A stretch of DNA of 64,000 bases from Nocardioides turkmenicus (GTDB lineage: Bacteria; Actinomycetota; Actinomycetes; Propionibacteriales; Nocardioidaceae), in NCBI RefSeq assembly GCF_011045035.1, contig NZ_JAALAA010000017.1, positions 56,085-120,084 on the forward strand. The letters run 5' to 3'. The position numbers were made by a program, and so were the translations under genes. This document shows, piece after piece, positions 1 through 8,527 of the stretch (the first letter of the stretch is position 1; each line of letters opens with the position of its first letter). The notes beneath the pieces were generated by a model. It was not told where the DNA came from, searched no databases, and saw only the letters and a list, made by a program, of their open reading frames with translations.

Positions 1-464
1 ACGTCCTGGGCGCCGTCGAGCACGCGGCAGCAGCTGGGGCTCTCACCGTCGGGCTCTCGTGCAACCTCGGCTCGCCACTGGCACGGGTCGCCTCCCACGG
101 CATCGAGGTGCCGGTCGGCGCCGAGATCGTCTCGGGGTCGACCCGGCTCGGCGCCGGCACCGCGACCAAGATGGTGCTCAACATGTTCTCCACCGCCACC
201 ATGGTGCAGCTCGGCAGGACGTACGGATCGCTGATGGTGGACATGAGAGCCAGCAACGCCAAGCTGCGCCATCGCGCGGTCCGCATCGTCACCGAGGCCA
301 CCGGCGTCGACGCCGCGGCCGCGACCGCAGCACTGGACGCGGCGGGGTGGCACGCCAAGCTGGCGATCGCGACGCTGCTCACCGGCCTCTCCCCCGCCGA
401 GGCGTCGCTGGCGCTGGACCGGGCCGGCGGCCGGCTCCGGACGGTCCTCGAGGAGCGTGGCTGA
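1..464 (+). CDS. murQ: N-acetylmuramic acid 6-phosphate etherase, C-terminal part (5' end outside window)
   Basis: MurQ cleaves the lactyl ether of MurNAc-6-phosphate to give GlcNAc-6-phosphate and D-lactate in cytoplasmic cell-wall recycling. The frame is open from base 3, so only about the last 153 residues are present; the family is usually near 300. The conserved stretch reading AEIVSGSTRLGAGTATKMVL matches the family signature ending the SIS sugar-phosphate domain, and the last ~50 residues resemble the small helical UBA-like tail of MurQ. The stop (462-464) overlaps the anmK ATG by one base, so the genes are translationally coupled. That coupling to anmK, which makes the MurQ substrate, supports the call. 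Confidence 0.93.
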   Translation, partial: VLGAVEHAAAAGALTVGLSCNLGSPLARVASHGIEVPVGAEIVSGSTRLGAGTATKMVLNMFSTATMVQLGRTYGSLMVDMRASNAKLRHRAVRIVTEATGVDAAAATAALDAAGWHAKLAIATLLTGLSPAEASLALDRAGGRLRTVLEERG

Positions 465-1633
465 TGCGCGTGCTCGGGATGATCTCCGGAACCTCTCACG
501 ACGGGATCGACGTCGCGGTCGTCGACTTCGACCACGATCTCGCCGGAGACGCTCTGGGGGCGCGGATCGTGCACCGCAGCTCGGTGCCCTACGCGTCCGG
601 CCTGCGCCACCGGATCATCGAGGCGCTGCCCCCGGCGCCGGTCGGCTTCGACGTCGTCTGCGAGCTCGACACCGAGATCGGGCAGGCGTTCGCTGCGGCC
701 GCGAAGCAGGCGATCGAGGACACCGGTGGTGTCGACGTCGTCTGCACCCACGGACAGACCGTCTTCCACTGGGTCGAGGGCGGTCGCGCGCTCGGCACGC
801 TCCAGCTCGGGCAGCCCGCCTGGATCGCCGAGGCGACCGGCGCGACCGTCGTCTCCGACGTACGCGCCGCCGACATCGCCGCGGGCGGGCAGGGCGCGCC
901 GTTGGTGCCGCTGCTCGACGTCCGGCTGCTGGCGTCCGCGACCCAGGACGGGGCCGTCGCCGCGGCGCTCAACCTCGGCGGTATCGCCAACGTCACGGTG
1001 TGCCGCCCGGAGGCCGACCCTGTGGCCTGGGACATCGGGCCTGCGAACGCGCTCGTCGACGCGGTCGTCACCGACGCACCCGGGGGCGCCACCTTCGACC
1101 GCGACGGCGAGCTCGCTGCCAGGGGCACGGCCGTCCCGATGCTGCTCGAGGCGCTGCTGGACTCGCCCTACTTCACCCAGCCGGCGCCGAAGAGCACCGG
1201 CAAGGAGCTGTTCAACCTGGGCTTCGTACGTTCCGCGCTCGCCCGCGCCGGTGTGGAGCCGTCGCTTCCCGACCTCGTCGCCACCCTCACCGAGCTGAGC
1301 GCCGTCTCCGTGTCCGACGCGGTCCGTGATGCCGGCGTCGAGGTCCTGGTGGCCTCCGGCGGCGGCGTACGCAACCCGGTGCTGATGCGACGGCTCGGCG
1401 AGCTCCTGCCGGGCGTGCGGATCGTCACCAGCGACGCACTCGGCGTCCCGTCGGACCACAAGGAGGCCGTCGCGTTCGCACTCATCGGGTGGGCCACCGT
1501 CCACGGCCTTCCCGGCAACGTGGCCAGCTGCACCGGAGCGGCCGGGCCGCGCGTACTCGGCCGGATCAGCCATGCCAGCCCACCGCCACCCCCGATCGCC
1601 TCCTGGCCCGAGACGCTGGTGTTCGAACGATGA
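464..1633 (+). CDS. anmK: Anhydro-N-acetylmuramic acid kinase
   Basis: AnmK hydrolyses the 1,6-anhydro ring of anhydroMurNAc and phosphorylates it with ATP to MurNAc-6-phosphate, the substrate of the upstream MurQ. The 389-residue protein opens with the family glycine-rich ATP loop (GMISGTSHDGID, residues 5-16), has a second ASKHA-fold element near 165 (LNLGGIANV) followed by WDIGPANALVDA, and a third near the C-terminus (ASGGGVRNPVL). Length is typical. The start is fixed by the one-base overlap with the murQ stop, and the 3' end overlaps the next ATG (ATGA at 1630-1633), placing it inside a tightly coupled recycling operon. Confidence 0.95.
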   Translation: MRVLGMISGTSHDGIDVAVVDFDHDLAGDALGARIVHRSSVPYASGLRHRIIEALPPAPVGFDVVCELDTEIGQAFAAAAKQAIEDTGGVDVVCTHGQTVFHWVEGGRALGTLQLGQPAWIAEATGATVVSDVRAADIAAGGQGAPLVPLLDVRLLASATQDGAVAAALNLGGIANVTVCRPEADPVAWDIGPANALVDAVVTDAPGGATFDRDGELAARGTAVPMLLEALLDSPYFTQPAPKSTGKELFNLGFVRSALARAGVEPSLPDLVATLTELSAVSVSDAVRDAGVEVLVASGGGVRNPVLMRRLGELLPGVRIVTSDALGVPSDHKEAVAFALIGWATVHGLPGNVASCTGAAGPRVLGRISHASPPPPPIASWPETLVFER

Positions 1634-2757
1634 CCCAGCCCCTTCAGGCGTACGTCGACCGCCTCCTGACCCTCGGCAGCAACGGCAACCACCCGGCAGG
1701 GAGCGTGATCGGGGTGCGCACCCCGGACGGGTCGGAGGTCGCCGCCGCCGGCTGGGCGCAGCTGCCCTCGGCAGCAGGTCCGGGGGTGCCGATGCGACCC
1801 GACCACCTCCTCGACCTCGCCTCGGTCACCAAGCTCGCCGCGACCACCGCGATCACCATGCGGCTGGTCGCCTCCGACGAGCTGCGGCTGCGCGATCCCG
1901 TGCACCGACACCTGCCGTCGTTCGGCCGGGACGGCAAGGACCAGGCGACCGTCGAGCAGTTGCTGACCCACACCGCCGGCCTGCAGCCGTGGTGGCCCCT
2001 CTACGCCGCCACTCGACGGCGCGAGGACGCGATCCAGCTGGTCCAGGAGCTTCCGCTGGCCTACCGGCCGGGAACGGGCTGGTCCTACTCCGATCTGGGC
2101 ATGATCCTCCTCGGTGCGGTGATCGAGCAGATCACCACGCTCCGGTTGGACCGCGCCTACGACCAGCTCGTGGCCGCACCCCTGGGACTCTCCGCCCGCT
2201 TCGGGCCGGTCGCTTCCGAGCTCGCCGCGACCAGCGCGGACGGCGACGGCTACGAGCACGCCATGCTCGCCACCGACGAGCCCTATCCCCTCGGGATCCG
2301 ACCGAGCCGTTTCGACGGATGGCGCGACCACCACCTCCGCGGCGAGGTCGACGACGGCAACGCCGCCCACGTCCTCGACGGCGTCGCCGGTCACGCCGGG
2401 CTCTTCGCCACCGTCGAGGACCTGCTGAGGTACGGAGCGGCCCTGTGCGACGGCACGTTCGTGCCGCGCGAGGTGCTCGACCGCTTCGCGACGCCACATG
2501 CCGAGCACCCCGACCAGGCTCTGGGCGCGTTCCTCGGCCACTGCGGCGAGGTCACCTACCTGCAGCATCCCGGCTTCACCGGCACCTACCTCGCCATCGC
2601 CCCCGCCACCGGTGTCGTCGTCGCCGGTGGCGCCACCCGGTTGCACGGTCCGCTCGGACCGATCGACCGCACTCCCACCCGGCTCCCCGATGTCGTGTCC
2701 GGTGGCGACATCATCTCCGTGCTGCTCGAGGCGGCCGACCTGTTGGAGGACCGATGA
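1630..2757 (+). CDS. Serine hydrolase of the beta-lactamase/class C penicillin-binding protein family
   Basis: A 375-residue protein with the serine beta-lactamase fold. The catalytic SxxK is Ser65-Val-Thr-Lys68, the second motif is Tyr153-Ser-Asp, and an HPGFTG stretch near residue 313 stands in the KTG position, as in EstB/PBP-like serine hydrolases. No signal peptide is visible, so it is probably cytoplasmic. Members are esterases, D-aminopeptidases or amidases and are rarely true beta-lactamases. Its position between anmK and an oligopeptide-type ABC ATPase, with 4-base overlaps on both sides, suggests it trims an imported muropeptide or peptide. The exact substrate cannot be read from sequence. 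Confidence 0.85.
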   Translation: MTQPLQAYVDRLLTLGSNGNHPAGSVIGVRTPDGSEVAAAGWAQLPSAAGPGVPMRPDHLLDLASVTKLAATTAITMRLVASDELRLRDPVHRHLPSFGRDGKDQATVEQLLTHTAGLQPWWPLYAATRRREDAIQLVQELPLAYRPGTGWSYSDLGMILLGAVIEQITTLRLDRAYDQLVAAPLGLSARFGPVASELAATSADGDGYEHAMLATDEPYPLGIRPSRFDGWRDHHLRGEVDDGNAAHVLDGVAGHAGLFATVEDLLRYGAALCDGTFVPREVLDRFATPHAEHPDQALGAFLGHCGEVTYLQHPGFTGTYLAIAPATGVVVAGGATRLHGPLGPIDRTPTRLPDVVSGGDIISVLLEAADLLEDR

Positions 2758-4361
2758 GTCCCGTCCTGTCCGTGAGCGGCCTCTCGGTCACCTTCGACAC
2801 CAGTCGTGGGCCGGTCCAGGCGCTCCATGACGTCTCCCTCGACCTCGTCGCCGGCGAGACCGTCGCGGTCGTCGGCGAGTCCGGCTCGGGCAAGTCCACG
2901 CTCGCCTCGTGCGTCAACCGCCTGCTCGCCGAGAACGGCCGGATCACCGGCGGCACGATCCGGCTCGGCGACCACGACATCACCCGGACGTCCGAGGCGG
3001 CGATGACCGCCATCCGTGGTCGGCGCATCGGCCTGGTGCCGCAGGATCCGATGACCAACCTGAACCCGGTGATGACGGTCGGCGCCCAGATCGCCGAGGC
3101 GCTCGAGGTCCACGGGCTCGCCTCCGGGCAGACCGCCCGTGCACGTGCCATCGAGCTGCTCGGCCATGCCGGCATCGACCGGCCCGTCGCCCGCTACAGG
3201 CAGTACCCGCACGAGTTCTCGGGCGGGATGCGGCAGCGCGTGCTCATCGCGATGGCGCTCGCCTGCCGTCCCGAGGTCCTCCTCGCCGACGAGCCCACCT
3301 CCGCCCTCGACGTCACGGTGCAGCGTCGCGTCCTCGATCAGATGACGGCGCTCACCACCGAGCTCGGCACCGCCGTGCTCCTCATCACCCACGACCTGGC
3401 CCTGGCCGCCGAGCGTGCCGACCGGGTCGTCGTCATGCACCGCGGCCGGGTGGTGGAGAGCGGTGACGCGGCCACGCTCATCGCCGCCCCGCAGCACGAG
3501 TACACCCAGCGGCTGCTCGCCGCCGCACCGGCGATGTCCGACACCAAGGTCGCCCCGGCGGCCACCGACGAGGAGCCCGAGACCCTGCTGGAGATCACCG
3601 GCGCCGTACGCCGCTACCGGCTCCGCGGCCAGCGCGAGCACCTGCGCGCGGTCGACGGGGTCGCCCTGACCATCCCACGGGGACGTACGGTGGCCATCGT
3701 CGGTGAGTCGGGGTCGGGCAAGTCGACCGCCGCGCGCCTCGCTCTCCGTCTCGAACGGTCCGACGCCGGCTCGATCCGCTTCCGGGGCACCGAGGTCGGC
3801 GGCCTCCGAGGGAAGGAGCTCCTCGCCTACCGGCGTGCCGTCCAGCCGGTCTTCCAGAATCCGTACGCCTCGCTCGACCCGCGCTACACCATCGCCCAGG
3901 TCATCGAGGAGCCGCTGCGGGTCCACCGCATCGGCGACGCCGCGACCCGCCGCAAGGCGGTGGTCGACCTGCTCGACCGGGTGGCGCTGCCCGCCGCGTA
4001 CGCCCACCGGCGCCCGCACGAGCTCTCCGGCGGCCAGCGGCAACGTGTCGCGATCGCGCGTGCGCTCGCCCTCGACCCCGAGCTCGTGGTCATGGATGAG
4101 GCCGTGAGCGCCCTCGACGTCCTCGTGCAGGAGCAGATCCTCGACCTGATGGTCTCGCTGCAGCGCGACCAGGGGCTCTCCTACCTCTTCATCAGCCACG
4201 ACCTCGCCGTCGTCCAGCTCGTCGCCCACCACGTCTACGTCATGCAGTCCGGCAAGATCGTCGAGGACGGCGCCCCCGCCACCGTGTTCCGCTCCGCGCA
4301 GCACCCGTCTACCCAGCAGCTCGTCGCGGCGGTTCCACAGCCGCGGCGGCAGCCGTCCTGA
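2754..4361 (+). CDS. Fused two-domain ABC transporter ATPase, oligopeptide (DppD-DppF) type
   Basis: A 535-residue protein with two complete ATP-binding cassettes in tandem. Domain 1 has Walker A GESGSGKST at 41-49, signature FSGGMRQR near 155 and Walker B LLADEPT near 178. Domain 2 has Walker A GESGSGKST near 317, signature LSGGQRQR near 424 and Walker B VVMDEAVSALD. Each half carries the C-terminal extension typical of the Dpp/Opp/nickel subfamily, so this equals DppD plus DppF in one chain. Permeases and binding protein are not in the window and presumably lie upstream of murQ. The start overlaps the preceding stop (ATGA). Linkage to murQ-anmK suggests uptake of muropeptides or cell-wall peptides, which is inference. 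Confidence 0.93.
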   Translation: MSPVLSVSGLSVTFDTSRGPVQALHDVSLDLVAGETVAVVGESGSGKSTLASCVNRLLAENGRITGGTIRLGDHDITRTSEAAMTAIRGRRIGLVPQDPMTNLNPVMTVGAQIAEALEVHGLASGQTARARAIELLGHAGIDRPVARYRQYPHEFSGGMRQRVLIAMALACRPEVLLADEPTSALDVTVQRRVLDQMTALTTELGTAVLLITHDLALAAERADRVVVMHRGRVVESGDAATLIAAPQHEYTQRLLAAAPAMSDTKVAPAATDEEPETLLEITGAVRRYRLRGQREHLRAVDGVALTIPRGRTVAIVGESGSGKSTAARLALRLERSDAGSIRFRGTEVGGLRGKELLAYRRAVQPVFQNPYASLDPRYTIAQVIEEPLRVHRIGDAATRRKAVVDLLDRVALPAAYAHRRPHELSGGQRQRVAIARALALDPELVVMDEAVSALDVLVQEQILDLMVSLQRDQGLSYLFISHDLAVVQLVAHHVYVMQSGKIVEDGAPATVFRSAQHPSTQQLVAAVPQPRRQPS

Positions 4362-4375
4362 CCCTGGTCAGGACG
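4354..4375. terminator. Bidirectional hairpin terminator covering two convergent stop codons
   Basis: The perfect inverted repeat CGTCCTGACC / GGTCAGGACG has a 10-bp stem and 2-base loop. It contains the TGA of the ABC ATPase gene (4359-4361) and the reverse-strand TGA of the GNAT gene (4368-4370). No U-tract follows on either strand, as is common for actinobacterial terminators. Confidence 0.7.
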
Positions 4376-4895
4376 CGATCACGGTCGGGTGTCCCTCGGG
4401 GCGCACCCACCGGCCGCGTACGCGGACGACGGTCCCACCGGGTTGCAGCGATCCAGGGCCGAGGAGCGACTGCACGAGATCGAGCATCCGCAGGTTGTCG
4501 GACTGCACCTCGCCGGTGAGGACGTGGATGCCGCGGTGACCCGCCAGAGAGGCCAGCTCGCGCAGCATCCGCGCTCCCAGGCCGCGGCCCTGCCAGGCGT
4601 CCTCCACGAGAACCGCCACCTCCGCGGCGCCCGGCTCGTCCGCACAGCGGTGATAGCGGGCCACGGCGATCACCTCTCCCCCGGCGACCGCGACCAGGGC
4701 GTCGTGGTCGAGGTGGTCGACGTCGACGAGGTAGCGACGGAGCTTGAGCGAGAGTCGCTTGATCGGGGCGTGGAACCGCCGGTAGATGGTCTCCTCCGAC
4801 AGCCGCGCCCACATCCGCTCGAAGGCGGCCAGGTCGTCGGGCCGCACCGGCCGAGTGGCGACCGCCGGGAGCACGACAAGACGTTCTGAGTTCAT
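4368..4895 (-). CDS. GNAT-family N-acetyltransferase
   Basis: A 175-residue single-domain GNAT protein. The acetyl-CoA pyrophosphate-binding motif A is clear (VEDAWQGRGLGARML, about residues 97-111), preceded by the expected beta4 segment. The N-terminal half (ERMWARLSEETIYRRFH) resembles GNAT domains also found fused in protein acetyltransferases of the Pat/AcuA group, so a protein or small-amine acceptor is possible; the substrate is unknown. It is divergent from the HxlR regulator at 4960 with a 64-bp shared promoter region carrying repeated half-sites, so regulation by that protein is plausible. The 3' end is inside a bidirectional hairpin. Confidence 0.85.
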   Translation of the reverse strand: MNSERLVVLPAVATRPVRPDDLAAFERMWARLSEETIYRRFHAPIKRLSLKLRRYLVDVDHLDHDALVAVAGGEVIAVARYHRCADEPGAAEVAVLVEDAWQGRGLGARMLRELASLAGHRGIHVLTGEVQSDNLRMLDLVQSLLGPGSLQPGGTVVRVRGRWVRPEGHPTVIAS

Positions 4896-4899
4896 ATTT

Positions 4900-4940
4900 C
4901 GAACTCTCCGCCCGACCTGCTGAGTTCGTCAAACGAATTC
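4900..4940. promoter_or_regulatory. Candidate HxlR operator: three related half-sites
   Basis: Between the divergent GNAT and HxlR genes lie CGAACTC (4900-4906), GAGTTCG (4922-4928) and CGAATTC (4934-4940). The first two are perfect inverted copies, and the second and third form an imperfect palindrome around TCAAA. Spacing and position fit an autoregulated divergent promoter. Binding is inferred. Confidence 0.4.
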
Positions 4941-4959
4941 AGCGTCGTACCCTGGTCTC

Positions 4960-5430
4960 GTGATCACCGACGAGATCGACCGCACCCGATGCTCCGTCGC
5001 CGGCACCCTGGCGGTGGTCGGCGAGAAGTGGAGCCTGCTCGTGCTCCGGGAGGCCTTCCTGGGCGTACGCAGGTTCGCCGACTTCCAGCAGAACCTCGAC
5101 GTCTCGCGCGCGGTGCTCACCGACCGGCTGAACACCTTCGTCGACCAGGGCGTCCTCGTCCGGGCGCCCTACCACGCCGAGGGCCAGCGGCAGCGCCACG
5201 AGTACCAGCTGACCCAGAAGGGCCTCGACCTCTACCCCGCGCTGGTCGCGCTGATGGAGTGGGGCGACCGCTATCTCGCCGACGGGCGCGGGTCGGCCCT
5301 CGCGCTGGAGCACCGCGACTGCGGAGGCGAGGTGCACCTGTCTCTGACCTGCGAGGAGGGCCACTTCCTCAGCGGCCCACGAGAGGTCCGACCCGTCCCG
5401 CTACCTGCCGCTTCCCTCCAGGACGGCTGA
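4960..5430 (+). CDS. HxlR-family winged-helix transcriptional regulator
   Basis: A 156-residue regulator with the HxlR signature block (GEKWSLLVLREAFLGVRRFA, about residues 20-40), recognition helix and wing (DRLNTFVDQGVLVRAPY), and a C-terminal tail. Cys11 sits at the N-terminal position used for thiol or quinone sensing in YodB/HypR-type relatives; further Cys residues occur in the tail. Other family members sense aldehydes or ligands, so the signal is open. The start is GTG at 4960, about 20 bases after the palindrome. The last 30 bases overlap the convergent symporter gene (5401-5430). Confidence 0.9.
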   Translation: MITDEIDRTRCSVAGTLAVVGEKWSLLVLREAFLGVRRFADFQQNLDVSRAVLTDRLNTFVDQGVLVRAPYHAEGQRQRHEYQLTQKGLDLYPALVALMEWGDRYLADGRGSALALEHRDCGGEVHLSLTCEEGHFLSGPREVRPVPLPAASLQDG

Positions 5431-6876
5431 CTCCGGCGCGTCCTCCGCGAGCCGGCTGGTCCACTCCCGCATCACCGCGGGGTCGGTCGGCCGGGTGAGC
5501 AGGCTGACCAGGACGTACGCCACGGCGCTGACGACGAGGCCCGCGTAGACGGGCTCGTTGGCGAGCACGTCACCGACGACCGCCATGGTGCCGAGCGTGG
5601 CAACGGTTCCGGCGGCCATCGCGACCACCGCACCCACACCGGTCGCGCGGCGCCACACGAACCCGCCCAGGATCGGCACGAGCAGGCCGCCGACGAGGAT
5701 GTCGTAGGCGATGGTCAGTGCGGAGACGACGTCGCTGAGCAGGGAGGCGATTACCACGACGGCGATGCCGATCGCGACGACGTAGATCCGGTTGGAGCGT
5801 ACGTCGTGCTCCGGGTTCTCCGCCTCGTCCTGGACGGGTGCCGGCGTACGCCCCACCAGCCGGGCCAGCAGCGGCTGCACGTCCGTGCGGGCCACCGTCG
5901 CCGTCGCGATCAGGGCACCCGAGGCGGTCGACATCATCGCGGCCACCGCGGCCGCGAGCACAAGACCGCTGATCCCGGCCGGGAGGATCGACTCGGCGAT
6001 GGTGGCGTAGACGTCGTTGCGGTCCTCGACGGTGACGAAGGTCGACGCCGCAGCACCGATCAGTGCACCTGCCACGCCGTAGACCAGGCAGTAGACGCCG
6101 GAAGCGGTGCCGCCCCAACGAGCCACCTGCGGAGAGCGGGCGGTGAAGACCCGCTGCCAGATGTCCTGCCCGATCAGCATGCCGAAGGTGTAGACGACGA
6201 TGTAGGTGATGACGGTGCCGGTGCCGATCGCACCCAGGTCGAAGACCGAGTCCGCGGCGCGCGCCTTGATCCCGTCCAGGCCGCCGGCGTGGCTCCAGGT
6301 GAAGGGCAGGAGCAGGAGGAAGATGCCGACGGTCTGCAGGATGAACTGCACCATGTCCGTCAGAGTGATCGACCACATCCCGCCGATGGTCGAGTAGATC
6401 ACCACGATCACGCCGCCGATCAGGACAGAGACGACGCGGTCGGTGCCGAAGAGGACGTTGAAGACCGTCGCGTACGCCATCGTGGAGGTGACCGCGAGCA
6501 TCAGCGTGTAGGCGACCATGACCAGGCCCGAGGCGGCGGTGGCTCCGACGCCGTAGCGCAGCTCCAGCATCTGGGCCACGGTGAAGATCCGCAGCCGCTG
6601 GATGCGGCCGGCGAAGAACAGGCTCAGCGCGAGCACGCCGAGGGCGATCGCGGCGACCAGCCACGCCCCGGAGATGCCGTACTCGTAGCCGAGCGCGACG
6701 CCGCCGACGGTCGAGGCGCCGCCGAGGACGAGGGCCGACATGGTGCCGGTGTAGAGCACCGGACCGAGCCGGCGGCCCGCGACGAGGAAGTCGGAGCTGT
6801 CGCTGGTGCGGGTCTTGCCCCACCAGCCGAAGGCGACCATGGCGGCGAGATAGATGACGATGATGGTGAGATCCAT
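5401..6876 (-). CDS. Sodium:solute symporter (SSS family)
   Basis: A 491-residue, about 13-segment membrane protein of the SSS (SLC5) family. It begins with a first helix (MDLTIIVIYLAAMVAFG) and the motif SSDFLVAGRRLGP typical of the family, followed by the conserved glycine-rich TM2 region (LVLGGASTVGG). The start at 6876 is chosen because the longer open frame upstream has no transmembrane or family character and overlaps the upstream gene. It is last in a minus-strand operon with an NCS1 permease, a ureohydrolase and a TPP enzyme, so the cargo may be an amino acid, polyamine or guanidino compound; this is context inference only. Confidence 0.88.
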   Translation of the reverse strand: MDLTIIVIYLAAMVAFGWWGKTRTSDSSDFLVAGRRLGPVLYTGTMSALVLGGASTVGGVALGYEYGISGAWLVAAIALGVLALSLFFAGRIQRLRIFTVAQMLELRYGVGATAASGLVMVAYTLMLAVTSTMAYATVFNVLFGTDRVVSVLIGGVIVVIYSTIGGMWSITLTDMVQFILQTVGIFLLLLPFTWSHAGGLDGIKARAADSVFDLGAIGTGTVITYIVVYTFGMLIGQDIWQRVFTARSPQVARWGGTASGVYCLVYGVAGALIGAAASTFVTVEDRNDVYATIAESILPAGISGLVLAAAVAAMMSTASGALIATATVARTDVQPLLARLVGRTPAPVQDEAENPEHDVRSNRIYVVAIGIAVVVIASLLSDVVSALTIAYDILVGGLLVPILGGFVWRRATGVGAVVAMAAGTVATLGTMAVVGDVLANEPVYAGLVVSAVAYVLVSLLTRPTDPAVMREWTSRLAEDAPESAVLEGSGR

Positions 6877-6904
6877 GAGGGGGCTCCCGGTCAGGTGGGC
6901 GGGG

Positions 6905-8527
6905 TCAGCTGAGGGCGAACATGCGGAGGGTTGTCGGAAGAACCACCACGGCGGGTCCGCCGGTGGTGAAGGTGCCGGCGACGATCTCGCCGACGGTCTC
7001 CGGCGTCGAGGCACGGACGGGGATGCCGAACGCCTCGGCGAGGCGGACGAAGTCCGGCCGGGCGAGCTCGGTGGCGGTGGCCTCGCCGAACGCGCCGGTC
7101 ATGTACTCGCGCAGGATCCCGTAGCCGCCGTCGTCGATCACCAGCCAGGTGACGTCGGCGTCGTGCTGGCGGGCGGTGGCGAGCTCGGCGATGGAGTACA
7201 TCGCGCCGCCGTCCCCGGAGACCGCGAACGTACGCCGCCCGGACCCGACGGCGGCGCCGATCGCCGCGGGGAAGCCGAGCCCGAGGCCTCCGGAGGCCTG
7301 GGCCGTGTGGAAGCCGCCGGAGCGCGGGTCCCAGGCCGACCATGCCCAGTACGCAGCGATGGTCATGTCCCAGAACGTGTCCGCGTCGTCGGGCACCGCC
7401 GCGCGCAGGTCGGCGAGCAGCCGCTGCTCGGCGGCGAGGTCCTGCTCGTCGAGCCGCTTGTGGACGCGGGTACGCAGGTCGCGGGCGACGTCGGCGCCGG
7501 TCCGCCTGCTCGCGGACCGTGGGCCGACCTCGCTGAGCGCCTCGGCGAGGTCACCCAGGGCCGCGGCGGCGTCGGCGTGAACACCCACGACGTCGTGGTT
7601 GGAGCCGAGCACCCGGGCCTCGGCGTCGACCTGGATCACCCGGCCGCGCGGGGCGAAGGTGCCGTAGTTGCTGGTCACCTCGCCGAACGAGGTGCCGATC
7701 GCGAGCAGGACGTCGGCGTCCTCGAGCAGGTCGGTGGTGTGCCGGTCCTCGATCCACGCCCCGGCGCTCAGCGGGTGCGCGAGCGGGATCGAGCCGTTGC
7801 CTCCGGAGGTCGAGACCACCGGTGCGTCGAGGATCTCCGCCACGGCGACCATGGCTTCCGGGGCACCGGCGGAGCGGCGTACGCCTCCTCCGGCGAGGAC
7901 CACCGGACGCTCGGCGGCAGCGAGCTGCCGGGCGACCTCGGCGGTGACCTCCGGCCGGGGCCGCCGGGGTGCGCGCACCGGCGCGGCCAGCGACGTCACC
8001 GGCGGCACGGCGACCTCCTCGAGGAGGACGTCCTGCGGGATCTCGACCCAGACCGGACCGGCCGGCGCCTCCTGGGCGGTGGCCCAGGCGTCGGCGAGGA
8101 CACCCGGGATGGCGGCCGCGTCCCGCACGACGGCGGTCGACTTGGTGACGTTGCGAGCGCTGGCCTGCTGGTCGTCGAGCTGGTGCAGGTAGCCCTTGCG
8201 GGCCCCGCCGAGGCCGTCGCGCGGGATCTGGCTGGTGATCATCAGGACCGGGACGCACGCGGCGTACGCCTCCTGGAGCGCACCCAGCGCGGTGAGCGCT
8301 CCCGGCCCGGTGGAGCAGAAGACCACTCCGACCTGGCCGGTCGTCCGGGCGTACCCGTCGGCGGCGAAGACCGAGTTGTTCTCCACCCGCGAGGAGACGA
8401 AGCTCAGGTCGCTGCGGCGGATGGCGTCGAAGAGGCCGAGGGCGTGCTGGCCCGGGATCCCGAACACGTGGGTCGCGCCGAGCGCCGTGAGGCTCTCGAC
8501 GGTGACGTCGCCGCCGTTGCGCTTCAT
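6905..8527 (-). CDS. Thiamine-diphosphate-dependent enzyme, acetolactate-synthase-like; candidate 2-oxoarginine decarboxylase
   Basis: A 540-residue enzyme with the three domains of the ALS/pyruvate-decarboxylase family: N-terminal Pyr domain with catalytic Glu49 (SRVENN), middle domain, and C-terminal PP domain whose ThDP/Mg motif runs from GDGGAM to about 30 residues later. It lacks an ALS small subunit neighbour. Start ATG at 8527 overlaps the stop of the preceding ureohydrolase gene (a GTG at 8530 is the alternative). Direct coupling to a guanidinobutyrase/agmatinase-type enzyme recalls AruI, which decarboxylates 2-oxoarginine to 4-guanidinobutanal in the Pseudomonas arginine transaminase route. 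Assignment to that reaction is inference; benzoylformate- or oxalyl-CoA-type activities are alternatives. Confidence 0.8.
   Translation of the reverse strand: MKRNGGDVTVESLTALGATHVFGIPGQHALGLFDAIRRSDLSFVSSRVENNSVFAADGYARTTGQVGVVFCSTGPGALTALGALQEAYAACVPVLMITSQIPRDGLGGARKGYLHQLDDQQASARNVTKSTAVVRDAAAIPGVLADAWATAQEAPAGPVWVEIPQDVLLEEVAVPPVTSLAAPVRAPRRPRPEVTAEVARQLAAAERPVVLAGGGVRRSAGAPEAMVAVAEILDAPVVSTSGGNGSIPLAHPLSAGAWIEDRHTTDLLEDADVLLAIGTSFGEVTSNYGTFAPRGRVIQVDAEARVLGSNHDVVGVHADAAAALGDLAEALSEVGPRSASRRTGADVARDLRTRVHKRLDEQDLAAEQRLLADLRAAVPDDADTFWDMTIAAYWAWSAWDPRSGGFHTAQASGGLGLGFPAAIGAAVGSGRRTFAVSGDGGAMYSIAELATARQHDADVTWLVIDDGGYGILREYMTGAFGEATATELARPDFVRLAEAFGIPVRASTPETVGEIVAGTFTTGGPAVVVLPTTLRMFALS

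Noticed and set aside
457..1329. Several long Arg/Gly/Pro-rich frames over the anmK region and elsewhere
   Set aside because: They are typical alternate-frame shadows in GC-rich DNA with no domains, ribosome sites or plausible composition.
5401..7014. Longer form of the SSS symporter starting at 7014
   Set aside because: The extra 46 residues are Arg/Pro/Ser-rich, overlap the TPP enzyme 3' end and precede the natural first membrane helix at 6876.
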